Shown here in pieces: positions 44,410 through 58,900 of a DNA stretch of 64,000 bases (position 1 is its first letter; every line of letters begins with the position of its first letter). Origin of the DNA: Diadema setosum (lineage: Eukaryota > Echinodermata > Echinoidea > Diadematoida > Diadematidae); contig CM067080.1 of assembly GCA_033980235.1 (NCBI GenBank), forward strand, positions 966,501 through 1,030,500, in the 5' to 3' direction. A program made the position numbers and the translations under genes. The notes under the pieces were generated by a model that saw only the letters and a list, made by a program, of their open reading frames with translations, was not told the origin of the DNA and made no database searches.

Positions 44410-46900
44410 CATTAGACCCCTCCCCCCTCCCCATGCCCTCTCCCCTCTCCTTGTTTCCCACTAAACACTACCACCCCCCCCCCCCCCCAGCCACCAACCT
44501 TTCGTTCCAATGTTCTCTCCATTTCACATACATCCCTCCTCGCACCAAGGTTCTTGAAATACACCCTATATTTTTGGCAAAGTCTCCCGCCTTTCTTGAC
44601 ACATCCCTTTAGAAACAGCTGCACAGATTCAACTGAGGATGATGTCATGTCCATTGGTGTTATTGGTTGTTTGCTTGTTTTTGCTCCTTGTTTGAATTTT
44701 ATGGGAGAGGAGTATGATTCTCTAACACTTGGAAGTTGTAGCCCTTTCTTGCAAGCTCTCTATTTGAAAGTCCCATCACACGTTTTGTTCCTTCCTGGCA
44801 AATGGTGTCACAGCAAAAAATGTTTCCACAGCAAAAAAACGTTTAGCATTTTCACTGCCTTTCTTACTTCAGAAATGTAAACGTCAATTCAATATTTTCT
44901 TCACACATTTTTATGCATAAGATGTAGCATGTTTCAAGTCTGAATTAGAGAAAAGCATCTATTTTTCTCCTTGCTTACATCAGAAGTGTATGAAGTAGCA
45001 ACATAAATTGGAGTTGTTACCACGAAAAACCACTTTGAACATCAAGCTGCAATGTACACAGAATTTGGTTTAACAACCTATCCTTGGTGCCCCTACCCAC
45101 ATGTTGTCTTGCAAAATTGGGCTACTATTTTCACATGTATTTTTTTTTTCTCTCAGCTTCCATTTTTATTGCGAAAGTCTTACAATTTTGCTGAAATTCC
45201 GGGCTTGCCTCTATTTGCTTTTAAGCACAGATAGTGTCAGTAGGTAGGAAGTACATACAGTAGGTGAGTGTTTTGCTTTTTTTTTTTTCTTTTTGTTCTC
45301 ATTCCATTACTTTTAACAGATGGCCGGGGGTACTGACAAAACTAATAATTTCATTGGAACCTTTTTTTTTTAATGATATGTACTGTAGCTACAGATACAT
45401 TTACCCCCAAGAGGTTTTATTTTGACTTTTTCCCTCTAAAAGAAAGTTGTCATATTGATAACCATGCCAGAGCATGAAATCAAATCATTATGGATGAATA
45501 CTTTTCTACTGAGGAGCTGGGAATTGACTGAAACAACATAATATGAGTAGGGCTGAGCACACAAGCTGAACGCAAATTTGCACGTATGCACACGCTCGCA
45601 CACTCCACACACACTGAACGCATTCATGCACACACCTGCTCATGCAAACACCATACACACACACACACACAAACACACAAACAAACAAACAAACTTTAGG
45701 TGAAGATTTGCACCACTTGATTTTTGTATTTTGTCCTTGTCATTAGGACCATCCAACCATAGAACCTTCTCATATTTAGAGCGATGAAACCTCACTATCC
45801 TTTCGGCCATTTTCTCCCTCTTTCTACACAAACTATGATTATCCCTTTTTATGATTTCCCTATACAATTTTTATAAATAATCTGAAAAATGAATAGTAGA
45901 CAAGCTCTGTCTGCAGAAAAAAAAAATCAGTAATTAATCAGCCTTATCACCAAATTTTCATTGACATGCCAGTGAGAGGGAGTGAAAAAAAAATTACTGC
46001 AATTTTGTAAGTTATATAAGTTTTAATGTTCATGTGATTTCAATGATGTGCAGACCTGTAAAAAGTTTGGCTTATTATTTCTTTTGATACACTGTGTATA
46101 TATTTGATTTTGTGCCCTCACAGTTCATCCGCATGGTGGGTGATCCACGCACACTGAAAAACAAACAAGTTTTTAGCTCTCGTTTAATTAATGTCATATC
46201 CATAATTTGTTGAGAATAGTTGGATTTATCAGCAAGTTGTTTTTTAGTTTATGCTATTCATAGATCAATGCAGTGTTTGTATGGAGAGAAACAGGAACAG
46301 TATTAGCAAGAGATGCAAGCTTGTGAAAAATTACTCACAAATTGGGTGTACTGAACGAGTACAAAATATTTTGTGTCCTTGCAGAGAAAAAGATAGCGAA
46401 GAAAAAAATGTAATTGTGCAAGTGGACAAATTGTATGATGTTCTTTCTTTAATATGGTGAAGGGCATATTGATCCAAGATGAATTATGGGAAGTGAGAAA
46501 TTTGCAAGTTTATTGTAAGATTGTTGTGATCACACACGCTGTGTGTTTTGGTTTTTATTGCACGTTAGAGAGTGCATCGTCAAAATCAGGTGATTTCTGT
46601 TTAATGCACACACCAGGTATGTGAGATTCTACATGTCATGATAGATGGTACACGTGGTTTTATCGTCAGTTGTTTTTGGATCACATTGATTTTTTTGTCC
46701 GTTTTTACGTGGTTGTGTACGAATGATTATGTGTAATTGTTGAAATGCTGACATTCCGTTAAATATGGTGTTTTATGAATTATTGGCATGCAATCATTGA
46801 CAACACAAACTGAATAGAGTTGTTTCCCCTATTTAAGTATTTTTTGTAGAATAGAAATAAAAATTGCTAAGTGCATGCAGACTGCTCAAAACTTGGGCTC
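44410..46900 (+). other. Probable DPP 3' UTR with candidate poly(A) signal at 46856
   Basis: No open frame of note follows the stop at 44409. AATAAA at 46856-46861 is followed within 60 bases by a T/GT-rich stretch (TTTGTTGGTCT), a plausible cleavage region. Later AATAAA hexamers at 48958 and 49071 are alternatives. A C-rich tract (44465-44490) and a T10 run (45141) lie inside. Confidence 0.35.
45654..45693. repeat. CA/CAAA microsatellite
   Basis: ACAC repeats grading into ACAAACAAAC within the presumed DPP 3' UTR. Confidence 0.9.
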
Positions 46901-47716
46901 TGAAAACACGTTTGTTGGTCTATCCTCACGCCATCATATTAATGTGATTGCAATGAATTTGATTTCCTACTTATGGGATTTCCCATTGGGTTCTTAGGTA
47001 TGGCTTGTGTTTGTATTTATTCAGCTTCAAACTGTTTGAGTAGAACTGGGCATTATTGATATTTTTGATGTCTTCTGACTTAGAGAAGAAAGTGTCATGG
47101 AGAGTTGAAATACAAGATACTAAGTTGAATAAATATCTGCTAGTGTAAGTCTGGCAGCAACACACCGTACTGCATTGTAATGCTTGAAGGGTAGGCTGCT
47201 GTTAATAGACCAGAGTGGTAATGTATTTGAATTTATGAATACTTTATCCATGAGCACTTACAGTAATAATAAGTTGCTGAATCCACCTGTTACCTAACTG
47301 ATATTTTTCAGTACTTATGAGTTCAGAGTGTTTCATTAGTTGTAAAGTCAGGTAAGACACAGGTCCGCTGTCTTGTACTTGAAATAGGAAAAATGTCAGA
47401 GATATTGTACATGGAGGCATAGAATTTGAATATAGAGATTCTGGTCTATTCATAGGTGTGTTTTAATTCCAGTAGACCAGTTTAGTGATACATTCAAATT
47501 GTATGCATAATGTACCTTTATAACAAAGACTTTCCATGACAATCCAGAAACTTGCCCAAGGCCTGCACGATGCTTGCCCAACACAGCAACAACTACGCCA
47601 TGCAAGGTGCATTCCAAGTACTGAAATGTGTGCATGGAATAGCCTATAGGTCATTGGAGGAGCAAAATATCCATACCTTTGAGTTTGAATACAGTATGTC
47701 CCCCCCCCCCCCCCCC

Positions 47717-47747
<31 letters not shown>

Positions 47748-49350
47748 GATCTTCGCATTGATAACACCCAGTATGATTAAACCATCTAAATGCTAATTCA
47801 GGGTCTTAAAATGTATCATCTTAGCTCTCTTTTGCAGAAAAACCCATTCAATTTGGTTAAGCGGTCACAGAGAAATGTGGATAGTTGTAAAGCTTGTCAT
47901 GAGTCTGATTCTTCCAAGTTTAGCACTTATAATTAGATGCTCTTGGAAATGCAGATCAATGTGGGAACACAATAGACAGAACTTGGAGGGAAGAGATTCC
48001 TGACATGCTCTACAAAATTCCTCATTTCTCTTGGACCACTGAAGCAAACTGAATGGGGTTTTCTGTAAGATGTGGGCAATGAGTTATAGTTTCATACCCT
48101 GAAATTGTGTTTGGATTGATTCTCTATTTTTAAAGTTAATGTTGCGGAGGGTACCGTTGTAATTTTTTAGGAGACATACGGTACATAAGGAAACGATCTA
48201 TTGCCTTGTGATGACTGAGGCATTCCACTTGTCATGGTGGATGCTTTGGAGGCTGGGATCTTTCTCTCTGTTTTTATTCATTGTTCCTGCCAGTTCAGGC
48301 CAACCCTAGGGAAAGCTTTAGTTTGGAATCATTGTCAAGGACACCACATGGGTATGCAAAATCAACAACAGTTCTTATAATTATGTTCTGTGAAGCATAA
48401 GAGCCAAAGGATTGTTAAATATTTGTTTTTCTTAAATAAGACTTTCTTCTGTTTGTATTTGGAAATCCAGAAACAAAACTCTTTGTGGTATTACAAAATG
48501 GTGGTATGATGTGTACTCTGATACTGGCCTTTCACAGCCCTGCCTCCAGTTGTTAAAGAGCTATCTACAAGTGATATTTTTGGAATATTCTCAAGTTTTT
48601 AATTTATCCCCCTAGCTTGATAGATATTAAAACATGATCTTAAACAAAGAACACAAGTGCATAGTAATTTCAAGAAAACAGTGCTTTCAATTATTTTTGT
48701 CCCTTTTTCATTCAGGGGATGCATTCTACACATGCACATATTCATTGCAGGCATTTATCTGCTTTGCTTACTCGGGCTATATGTCTTTTTGTGCAAGATT
48801 TTTTAGTTGTGTATGCATTTGTGATAGTGATACGGGAATTTTCAAATGCAGTACTGTTGTTGTTTATATGATTTATGTGTATGTTCAGTACCAAAATGTT
48901 TACTTCACATTGTGATAATTTGGTGAATTAAGCCATTATTAAAGTACTTCCAGAAGAAATAAAAAAAAAAAAAAAATTATTTAAATATATATATATCAAG
49001 AAATGTACAGTTGCATAAGTGCTGAAGTTTGTGTACTGTTTGTTATTCACAAAGATGTAAAATACACGCACAATAAACATGTGAAAGGTTGTCATACAAA
49101 ATATGTGTTATCCAGTCTCCTTGATAAAGTACCGTGCAGTACCATACTATACACAATGTACGTGAGTCAAAATATGTACATTGTACATAGTGGGATAGTC
49201 ATCTTCAAAGTAACAGTTTCACTCAGGTTCTTGTGATATCCCGATAATTATCTGTCTGCATGAAGCAAATACCCATCCCGACAGGGGCATATAACATCAC
49301 AAAACAAAACAAAACAAAGTGAAAAAGAATGAATGCAGGAGACACAAAGA
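46901..49350. other. Sequence between the two convergent genes
   Basis: No recognised gene or RNA. It holds a 17-C/27-A homopolymer pair at 47700-47743 and an A run at 48961-48975. Part may be UTR if the distal poly(A) signals are used. Confidence 0.5.
47700..47743. repeat. Poly-C followed by poly-A
   Basis: 17 C directly joined to 27 A. The junction has no retrotransposon body next to it that I can recognise. Confidence 0.95.
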
Positions 49351-52300
49351 GTTGTGGTTGGCTGTTAAAATTTATTCTCATTCATGATTGGTTACTTGCC
49401 AAGCTGCAATGGGAGGACAGCTTTAGTCTCGACTCCTTTTCATGTATTTATTCAAATTCATGAAATTTTCATGTCTTGTTTTTAATCATCTAAAACCAGC
49501 TGAGGCAGCAGATTCATCTCTCTCTTCACATACACAAGATCATTCATAGAGCAGTTATTCTGTTTTTGTTTTTCACAGGAGTACAGGTAACTTAAAAAAC
49601 ATTTTAGTGCAATGCAAAACTGGAAATGATTCATTCGCATTGAGACTTTGTGACTGGAATCAATCCAACAGACTCCAAGGGACATACACTATCAGCAGCT
49701 GTTTACAGAACTCGTGTTACATACAGGTACACATACATATGCAGTGTACATTCAAACAAGACATGTTATTCTTGCGCAAAGTATCATAAACAATATGCAC
49801 ACACCGTACGTGGCTTAAAATCGAGCCAATTACCGGCATCAAGCAATACAAAAGATGTGGAAGATGGCCACTCTTAAGATGCTGCTCAATATTTAATGAC
49901 AACAATGGAGTGTAAGGATTACAATTCTTTGCCGGCAGTTAAGATTAATTTCTTTGTTGTTATTTTTGCAGGTACATTGTACATCGTAACTGCTTCCAAT
50001 ACTGCTGAAAGCCATGTAACACATCGACCTTTTATTTTGAAAAGCCTGTACCAATTGTGAACAATGGACATTTCAGAAATTTGCTTTAGGGGGATTACCC
50101 CAAGTTGACCAATCAAAATCAGTTTCGCTATTCCTCAGAAAAGTGCAACAATGCTGAGTGACGCAAAGATCATGAGAATATTCTATGTAGGATGTGTCAA
50201 TTCAACAGCGCAACATAGAGTCCACATTCGACTCTTTTAAAAACATGACAGACTAGATGAAAAATGACAAAGCCATTTTGTTTGGCTGGGAACCCAAGTG
50301 ATCTAAAAGAAGAGAAACAAAATGTGATTGATATGACCCACATGAAACCAAAATCAAGACTAAGATTTAGTGACGAAGATTTCTGCCAAATCAAGCGAAA
50401 TGTGAGATAAAACCCATCATAATACTCATAACATTCAACTGGATGTGTCTCTTGATCATTCCCTAAACAAATCATTGAACACTCACATGCATACAGTAAC
50501 ACAAGAAAAAAAATCCTTGAGCAATAATCTTCATAATGGTAGAAGTAATGTATACACTCATTAATTCACAATATACATAATTGAGAAATTCAAGTTTATG
50601 ATACAAAATGATGTAATATAAGATAATTATAAAGATTCTATGTTAAAAGTTAATACTACACACATAAAGGCACCTTATATCCCTATTTCACAACTTGTAC
50701 CCAAATCTTCTGTGGCGTACTGCCTGCCATCCAGAATAGCATCAGTGGAGATACAGTTCACCAGGGTGATTCTTACTGGAGAGATATATTTCACCATTTT
50801 GAATCCTTTTATTTATTCTCCACTGGCTCTCACTTAAACATCACATACACCATATGATAATAGCCAGAAGCATCTATCGCCTACGTCGTAAATTGGACAA
50901 CACGAAGCCTTGGTATTTAAAAAAAAAAAAATTGCATTTCTCTATTCTTTTTCTTCTTTTTTTCAATCATCACTTACACTACAGAAACTGCTAAAATTCA
51001 GTTCAATACTTCATTCACATAGTTTTATGTTATTCTTGGCAGTTTTTCTGTAGCAGTCCATGGATTTAGGCAATTTCTCCCCTCTCAAGAAAAAAAAAAA
51101 TATTTGACCATTTTTTGTATGTGAAATACATGTTAACTTCATTTCTTCAAAAAAGCACAGAAGGTTAAATGAAGTCCCAATCTCCATTATGACATTCATT
51201 GGTGTTGACATAAACAGATACAGTAGAAGAGATCTCTGGAATGCAAAGCCATGTACACCTATCGGTATAATAAAATATATTAAAAGTAGAAAAATATCAT
51301 TGGGCAGTACCGGCGTCTATGATTCAAACATTTTTGTGTTTGTTTACCTTTTTATATACCTACTTCCATGCAACAGTTATTCATGTCTTATTCTTATGCA
51401 TAGAAAGCAGTATATTATTACATAGTCCCAAACAGTTGAATCCATGCAAGCTTTTGTTCAAGTGAAAACATACACTGTATAATTGTATGAAGAACCAAGG
51501 ATTGTAACACACAAGACTGTTCATATATCGTGCAAACAATCCATTCTCGTGAAATACTGTGAGACAATAAAATGCATAAAACTTTTTTTTTTTCTTGCTG
51601 ACTTGCTTGCATAAATTACAATGGTTGACTGACAACCTTGTTACAAATAACTACTGATGACTTCTTAAAATTCACCATGACGCGATTGACAATGAAGGAC
51701 TCCAAAGTTGACAAAAAAGCTAATGTTTGCAAGTACACCACATCTACAGCCTTTGTATGAAGACTATCAAGATAACGGACCAAAACACTCAAAACACTTC
51801 GTAGACAAATGAAATACAGTAAAACAGCTATCTTACCACAACATTTCAACAAAAACTATGATTTTACTTTTCAAATTTCCATCATTTGTAGTAATAAACT
51901 TATAATATTGTGAGCCTTGCTTTTATCTTCTTAACAAAAGACACCCCAAATAAAAAGGCAATGAATTGCTCTTTACAGGCCTAATCTCAGATTATGTACC
52001 TAATCACTCACACACCACATATTAGCACACAGTGACACGTCAGATCACTACTTATACAAATAATTGTGTATGCCTTAGTCCCACATACCAGAATTCATGT
52101 GCCAGATCGAAACCTGCTCAATAAATCCAACTCCGTCACATACATCTAATAATGCTGTAATATTCACATCCAAAGATAACCTTGACAAACAAAACTTCAT
52201 TTGAACCCAATCCACATATACAGTTTGATAATGCTACAACCACCAATGCTCTCACGCAACTTAAAAATCAGCGTAGTATTGAAATTGAAACATTGATCAC

Positions 52301-55300
52301 AAAATTTGAGTCAGAGAGAGGATTATGAATTCTTTGTTGGAAGACGCATCAGTCGACAAATATATTCACTGAATCTAAAACACAACTCCAACTACACTCG
52401 GACTGTAAATGACATATGTCGGCACAATGATTTGGGCATATGTCACATGGATTTGGCTGATATGTAATTATCAAAGATGTGGGACAAACTTTGCAGCATT
52501 ACTTGATTTGTCGAGCCACATTAGAGCTTCCAAGTAGTATCACCACTAGTAACACGCTTACAATGTAACACATTTTTTACACATACATGTAAGACTGGTG
52601 TCACTGCAAATGACACATGTCACCGACTTGTCAGCATTTGTAAATTCACAATGATTTCAGAGGGAATGTAGGCTGAGCAGACAGATATTTGCTTTGTTGA
52701 CACAACTACAAAAAAAGAAATCATACTATTCATACAATTGTAGGCATGTTGTTCAACTATATGTATGGTCCTTATAATACTAGCAGCTGATAAAAAAAAA
52801 TATATTCACAGCTATAATACAAATGCTTGATAAGGCTAGAATTGTATCATGCAGGCAGTACATTACATTAAAGGTGGGAGCTGATATCCATAATTACTGA
52901 GTTCCATGAAAGACCATCAGTGGTTCAATGTGCCTTTTTTTTTTTGCCTTCTTTTATCTTTCTGAGAGTTTGTTTTCTTGGTGAGTATTCCTGAATAATT
53001 GAAAGGCACCTTATTCATTTGGTTACTTGAAAGCCTGAAGTTTAGACATCAACATGCAATCAAGATGTAATTCAAATCTTCAAATATTTGTGACTCTTGG
53101 CTCTACATTGATATTTCTTGTTCAAGACTCTACTACAATACTGTGAATTGGAAATTCATGCAGTACATGTATGTGGTAAATGCTTTTTTTTTAGCAAATA
53201 CACATCAACTGTGTGACTTACTAATCATGCAATGGAGCTCCACCATTTCTTAATTATTATTTTGTAACTCTTTATCTGCTGTGCTGGGTGCGGCCACTGT
53301 ATTTGATGATTCTTTTGTTTCTTCTTGTTCTCAGTCTATCTTTTTCTTTTATATTTTTTGAGTGGTGTCCATTTTATTCATAGCTGAAGAACATATTGTC
53401 ACCTTATATCCCCCACCTGCCACGCTATTTGTCACAAATACATGACACTCATCTGCACATATATTTTGTAAACAGTTCCTAAAAGTCTATTGTACCACAC
53501 ATTAAACTTTGCTTCCAATCCTCCTCGTTCAAAAAAAAAAAAAAAAAAAAATATGTAAAGCATATGCCTCATATTCTCCAGTACATGCAACTTAGTCTGT
53601 TTCAATGAGAACAAGCAATCACAGTAATGATGTAAGTAGATATTCATGAAAATCAGTGGCATGGTAACATACCCACAATGTGAAATCATAAAACCCTGCA
53701 ATGCATATTAAAAAAGATTCACTTTTCACTGAAATTGGTCCATCCATCTCTTGGTTTGAAGACAATATAACTGAAAGACATGTTTTTGTCAAAAATAGGA
53801 AAGGAATAAAGGTGCACAAAGGTACATGACAATGTGTGATATCATACAAATAAATCTGTAACAAATGTCAACTTGTTAACCTTTTGTTGGAAGTAGAATG
53901 TGCCGTCATGAGTGAAAGAAGCTCTGTGGCTGCTACAACATGTAGCGTTAAGGAAACTGTGGGGTACCAGTGGTGTTGGGGCTTTCCACCTGTTCCATCT
54001 GTTCCATTGATGCTATGCCTTACTGCCACACACAAGATGCAGCCACGCATTCCAGAGGCAAAATAACATTATTTGTTCCCCAAAAATACTCGTCCCATCT
54101 TCCTCAACGAACAACAACAATATGGCCTCATACTGTTATGCAGAATAGCATGCCCACTAATACAGTGTACACTGTTAACGTCACTGCATAGGATTTCAAG
54201 GAAACTGGGCATTTCATACACCAAATTACTACAATCATAGCCATGGCAACTGCAGTGAAAATGGGAGTAGCTAAGCAACGACCAATCAACTGTGAGCATT
54301 TGAGTTGTCGCCATGGTAACATCAAGCAATATTGCGACAATAATGGCCACACATACTGTTTACATGAAACAGGCTTCTGAAAGGCTGCATTAGATGAGTG
54401 CAGCCAAATCAATCATAGTGACAAATATGTGCCACTGATGTTATTCCTGACTTTTTGAGAAGGACAATCCTGTTAATCATCATGCAACAAGAACTTTAAA
54501 TTGCCAGACCAAGAGTTCACTGTCCCTGTAGGAAAAATTGAATGAACTGTGAACAAACTTCCCTTTTCTCTTTCTGAAAAATTAAAGTGATATTGAATCT
54601 TTTTACCACCATGATGTTCTTACTTTAAAGCAAGCAGTAGAAAGTAAAATATCCTTTGTTGTAAAGAAATTCTGACATACTACTTTATACTAAAAGAGAT
54701 GGTATTTTACTATATATTGAAATATTCTCACCAATACCTAAAGCACCCTCGTAATTAAACAGGATAGAACCTTGTGATAACGTCACTCTAAAAATGTTGA
54801 AAAACCCTCATCTTAACACAGACCATATAACTACAAGACATCATAAAAAAGGAGCTAAAATATCTCAAGAATTTCTAGAGAGAATCTCAACAGCTGCTTC
54901 TAAAATGATGGCAGAACTTGGACATACTAATCCTGAAATGTACAGTGATACACTCAAATGCTACATTTGCATAATCATGGTTCCTTTAATCCCACACATT
55001 GATTTCCATGTGGCATAAAGTGAAGACTAAAAGGGATACATTCACATTGCACAGCGAAAATCAGTTTACCCACAGTAAAAGAAAACCCAAAATGCATCAA
55101 AAAGCACACTTTCTATCTACAACCACATACAATTTATCGCTTAAAATACCTCCTCAAAATACCACATTCCTTACATACACATTCAATATACACACATATG
55201 TATATTGTACCCATTAGTAAAAAATTATCAGGTTAGCAACAACAAAAAATCAATGTAATATCATAGAGCAGTCTTGTAAGTTACAATTTTACATTCTGAA

Positions 55301-55819
55301 AGACATATTTTTACGTTTCTAGCTTGTGACCATTTGCTCATGTAAAGTGATTTACAAATTAGTATTAAAGCTCTAGGAAACTGCTAGCATTTCAAATTAC
55401 ATTCATATTCAATTTTTGTCTTCTGTAGCAATGCAGCTCTAGAGATAACACAAGCTTAGAGTGAATGGTTGAGGGGGAGCAGCGTCAAAACTTTTGAGAG
55501 TTCAGCTCCTCCAAGAGACCCCGTAACAATTCAGTGTAAGCCAGTTTGACACTTGATTCCTCTTTGTATATCGCTTACCTTTAGATACATAACATGAATA
55601 TTCTCCATAAAAGCAGAGGGAAATTAAAGTTTCTTACAAAATATCATGCATACTGGGTCCCTATACAAGACATTAAACAGGGCCTTTTACTGGATAAAAG
55701 TAACAAAAACATTATTATCATTTTTAGTTGGCATTTGGGTCCTATCCCAAATGATCATGCCTGACCCTTTGCAGCTGTAAGTGATGTGACCCTTGACCTT
55801 GAGGTCACATACTGGTCAT
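49351..55819 (-). other. Probable long PLC 3' UTR with candidate poly(A) signal at 49371-49376
   Basis: No open frame with family features occurs after the PLC stop. On the minus strand the TTTATT at 49371 reads AATAAA and is followed by repeated GTTTTGTTTTG (from the AACAAAAC units at 49301-49317), a good downstream element. Several nearer TTTATT hexamers exist (for example around 50810), so the UTR may be shorter. Confidence 0.35.
54237..54320. promoter_or_regulatory. Two X-box-like (RFX) motifs
   Basis: ATAGCCATGGCAAC at 54237-54250 and GTCGCCATGGTAAC at 54307-54320 fit the RFX palindrome GTNRCC-N(0-3)-GGYAAC closely. They lie in presumed PLC 3' UTR. Similar sites are at 7909-7922 (GTTGCCATGGTTAC) and 57305-57318 (GTTGTCATGGCAAC). 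Function is not shown by sequence alone. Confidence 0.35.
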
Positions 55820-55908
55820 CTATGACGTGTTGACCATGGTGTGTATGAAGAGACTGGCTGGTAGGAGGTCATCACCCTTTTCACTGAGGAGAGGAACGTG
55901 GTGGTATC
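55820..55908 (-). CDS. PLC last coding exon with stop
   Basis: Encodes [20 protein letters not shown], then FIHTMVNTS and TAG (CTA at 55820-55822 on the plus strand). GY.H..LLS..G....PA.LF(V/I) is the last C2 strand pair of PLC-delta. Acceptor TCCCAG at 55909-55914. There is no extension after C2. Confidence 0.95.
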
Positions 55909-58900
55909 CTGGGATGAGGACAGAGAGAAGAATCATATTCAGACATTCATGAAATAATATGATATATGTGATTACATGATATACTGTGTATGCCAATTCA
56001 AGCCTGATTTTTGCGAATCAGGACCTCCCGACAATGTCATGTTAAATTTGCGATTGTGGAGTACAGTACTGAACAGAGAAATGTATGTGTGCACGTCACA
56101 TTCATGTCTGGAACACAGTTAACCCATATCGCGCCATCTACGGGATATTCCGTAGTTCGTCCGAACGCGGCAGGGGCCACATACGGAATATCCCGTAGTG
56201 AATAAAATGACATACGAATGACATCATTCATTTCCGCTGAGTACTATGACTGTACTATGCATTGAATGACAGCATGTTATATACCATATTAACGAGATTT
56301 TTCTCCTCTTTCAAATGATATATAACTTGCCTATGTTTTTTTTTTCATTGCTTGCTAATGAAGAGCGATTGTTTGGAGAGTTGTCTGTTTGTCGGCGTGT
56401 GTGCGTGAATGGTGCTGGGCCACTTGGGTGTTTGTGTACCAAGAGCGTTGGCCCGATATGGGTTAATATTTTCGCATGTTTTTTGAATTTGCAAATAGGA
56501 CCTGACTCACAAAGTTCACGTAAATAGAAACATCACGAAATGTTAGGCATATACAGTATAAAGACCTATCTTTTCCATGAACTTTGTGAATAATATGTGA
56601 CATATTGCAGTAACCGGGCACCTATGGCCCTATACAATAAATGTTGTTCATCATCACCATTATCATTATCATACACAATCACATTATCTAACTGACACTG
56701 CTACTGTATTTAGGGAAGTGGGAATCACTCGCTGGTTCATGGGTGAGATCACCAGTTTCGAGTGAATTTGACCATGCAATGACCATAATTCATGATTATC
56801 AGTAATATGGCAATGCTTGAGCACTTCACTTTATGCAACTACAGCTCATCACAGTAGACAGGATAGAAAGGACAATTCCGATCATGATGTCAAAACACAA
56901 TCAAACAAATTTAGAGATAAATGAATAACTTTGTGTCAGATCTCTTCCTTATGTCTTCTTCAATCTGGGTCCACGTTTCATAAAACTTGTCATCAGTGAT
57001 AACTGCCACATTTCTGTGACAAATTTGGCATTTGCCAATTAGATGCAAGGATTTTGATAGCTTATAACAACTATGAGAACTTGTCAATGGTATGAGAGTT
57101 CAAACAACAGAGATTCTGGTCAATGTGCAATTGACTTACCAAGCTGCATGCTAGCGAGGGGGGTGGTGTACTGGGCAATGAACTCGTTGGCCGACGCACG
57201 GTCATAGTCGTAGACCACTAGCCTGATGAGGGCAAGTTCCGGCACCTTGACCTCAAACTCAAAGACCTGGTTCCAAGTCGGGTTGAAACCTGCATTCCAA
57301 GGAGGTTGTCATGGCAACAACATGTGTCAAATTTTAAGTAGCATGGACTACAGTTATCTCACATGACACAAGAACCATTTGTGTGATTTGAACACTTTGC
57401 AAAATGACGCAGTTTACATGCTTAAAGGAAGAAATTGTCCTAGTTTGCATGGGTCAACATACTTTTCTAATTTTGACCCTTTGAGTGCTTGGAGTACAAA
57501 GTGGCAAAGAAAACAATAGAACAATTGACAACAAGGAGGATTTTGTTTTGTTTTGTTTTGGGGTTTTTTCAAGCCATACTTCTTTTACATGGTCCAACAG
57601 TTCAGTAAGCATGAATACAGAAGACTTGTTTCTTTTTTGTTTGTGTGGGGGTGGTCTGTAAGACATTTGTTATCCTTTATATTCTCATGTTTTGTTTTCA
57701 ACACCTCAGTTGATATCCCAATAGTAAAGCCTGCTATTTCTGATTTCATATGATCAATTATACTTGAAGAACTCAGTGTCAAATATTAAGATTTCATGCA
57801 ATTAATATTGTAGCCTTCAGCTCAGGTGAGCTAAAAACAAGAAAAGAGCTAGCAATAGAGCCACTCACAAAAAAAAATAATAATAATAATAATAAATCTT
57901 TCACTGAACTTCTCACACAAATACTCTAAAATTCTCTCTGATTCTTTCTGATAAACTTCCAGAGTCTCGAAATCTGAACTACTGTAACTTTTAGAGTATT
58001 CTGCTCCAAAACAGAAATGGATGTATCAAGAAAGAAAGAGAGATAATAGAAGCCTTAGCAGCACGTTTGCAAGGTCCTTGTTACGACTATTTGGTGCCTC
58101 TCAACTTTCCTTACCATTATTCTCAATAGTCTCAGTCTTAAACTCTTGCTTGCTGCCCGCTCCCCAGACAAAGAGCTTGACGTAGGGGTCAATGACCTCT
58201 TTCTGGGACCCTGGCTTGGGAAACTGCTGACCGCTGATGACCTACAGTGTACAACCAATGAGCAGAGAGAAACCAATCAGTGAATTCAGCTTTAAGGATA
58301 GGATAGTCAAACGCATGCTTTCAGTCTACAACCATGTGTCTGTCTCTCTGTGTGTTTGTTTTGTTTTTTCTTTTTTTAAACAACCTTCAAAAGAGAGTCA
58401 GTCATGTGATATGGCTCTGCTTTCATCATGGTATTCATACAAATTAAAACATGTACAAGCGGTACATTTCATGTGTGCTACTATAAAGTGATGAAATAAA
58501 TATACTTTTGGAACATGTTAAGTCACACATATGGCAACACACACACATCATTTATGATTTAAAAGAATAATTGATACAATTGTATGAAAATGCATTGATA
58601 TGAATATGAATATACATTGTATACCACAAATATTTGTCATCAATTTTCTAGAGAGCAAAAAACTTTCCATTTTTGCAACACATTCACAAAATAACATTAA
58701 TCTTGATGTAAGATACATGTAATGTACAATGTTCTGGATTACACTGATAAATGTTCAATTTTACAAATTAAATCAGTATTTTTGTTATTCAAAATTGAGG
58801 TTTTTGAAACAATGTACGCCAGTTGAGATACAAGGTCTTATCATCCCAGGGAAAATAAGCATCATGATGACTTACCGTGATTTTGACACGCTGTGTGTAC

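Noticed and set aside
49301..49317. AACAAAAC repeats as a retrotransposon tail
   Set aside because: Too short and no body upstream; more simply read as a GU-rich downstream element on the minus strand.
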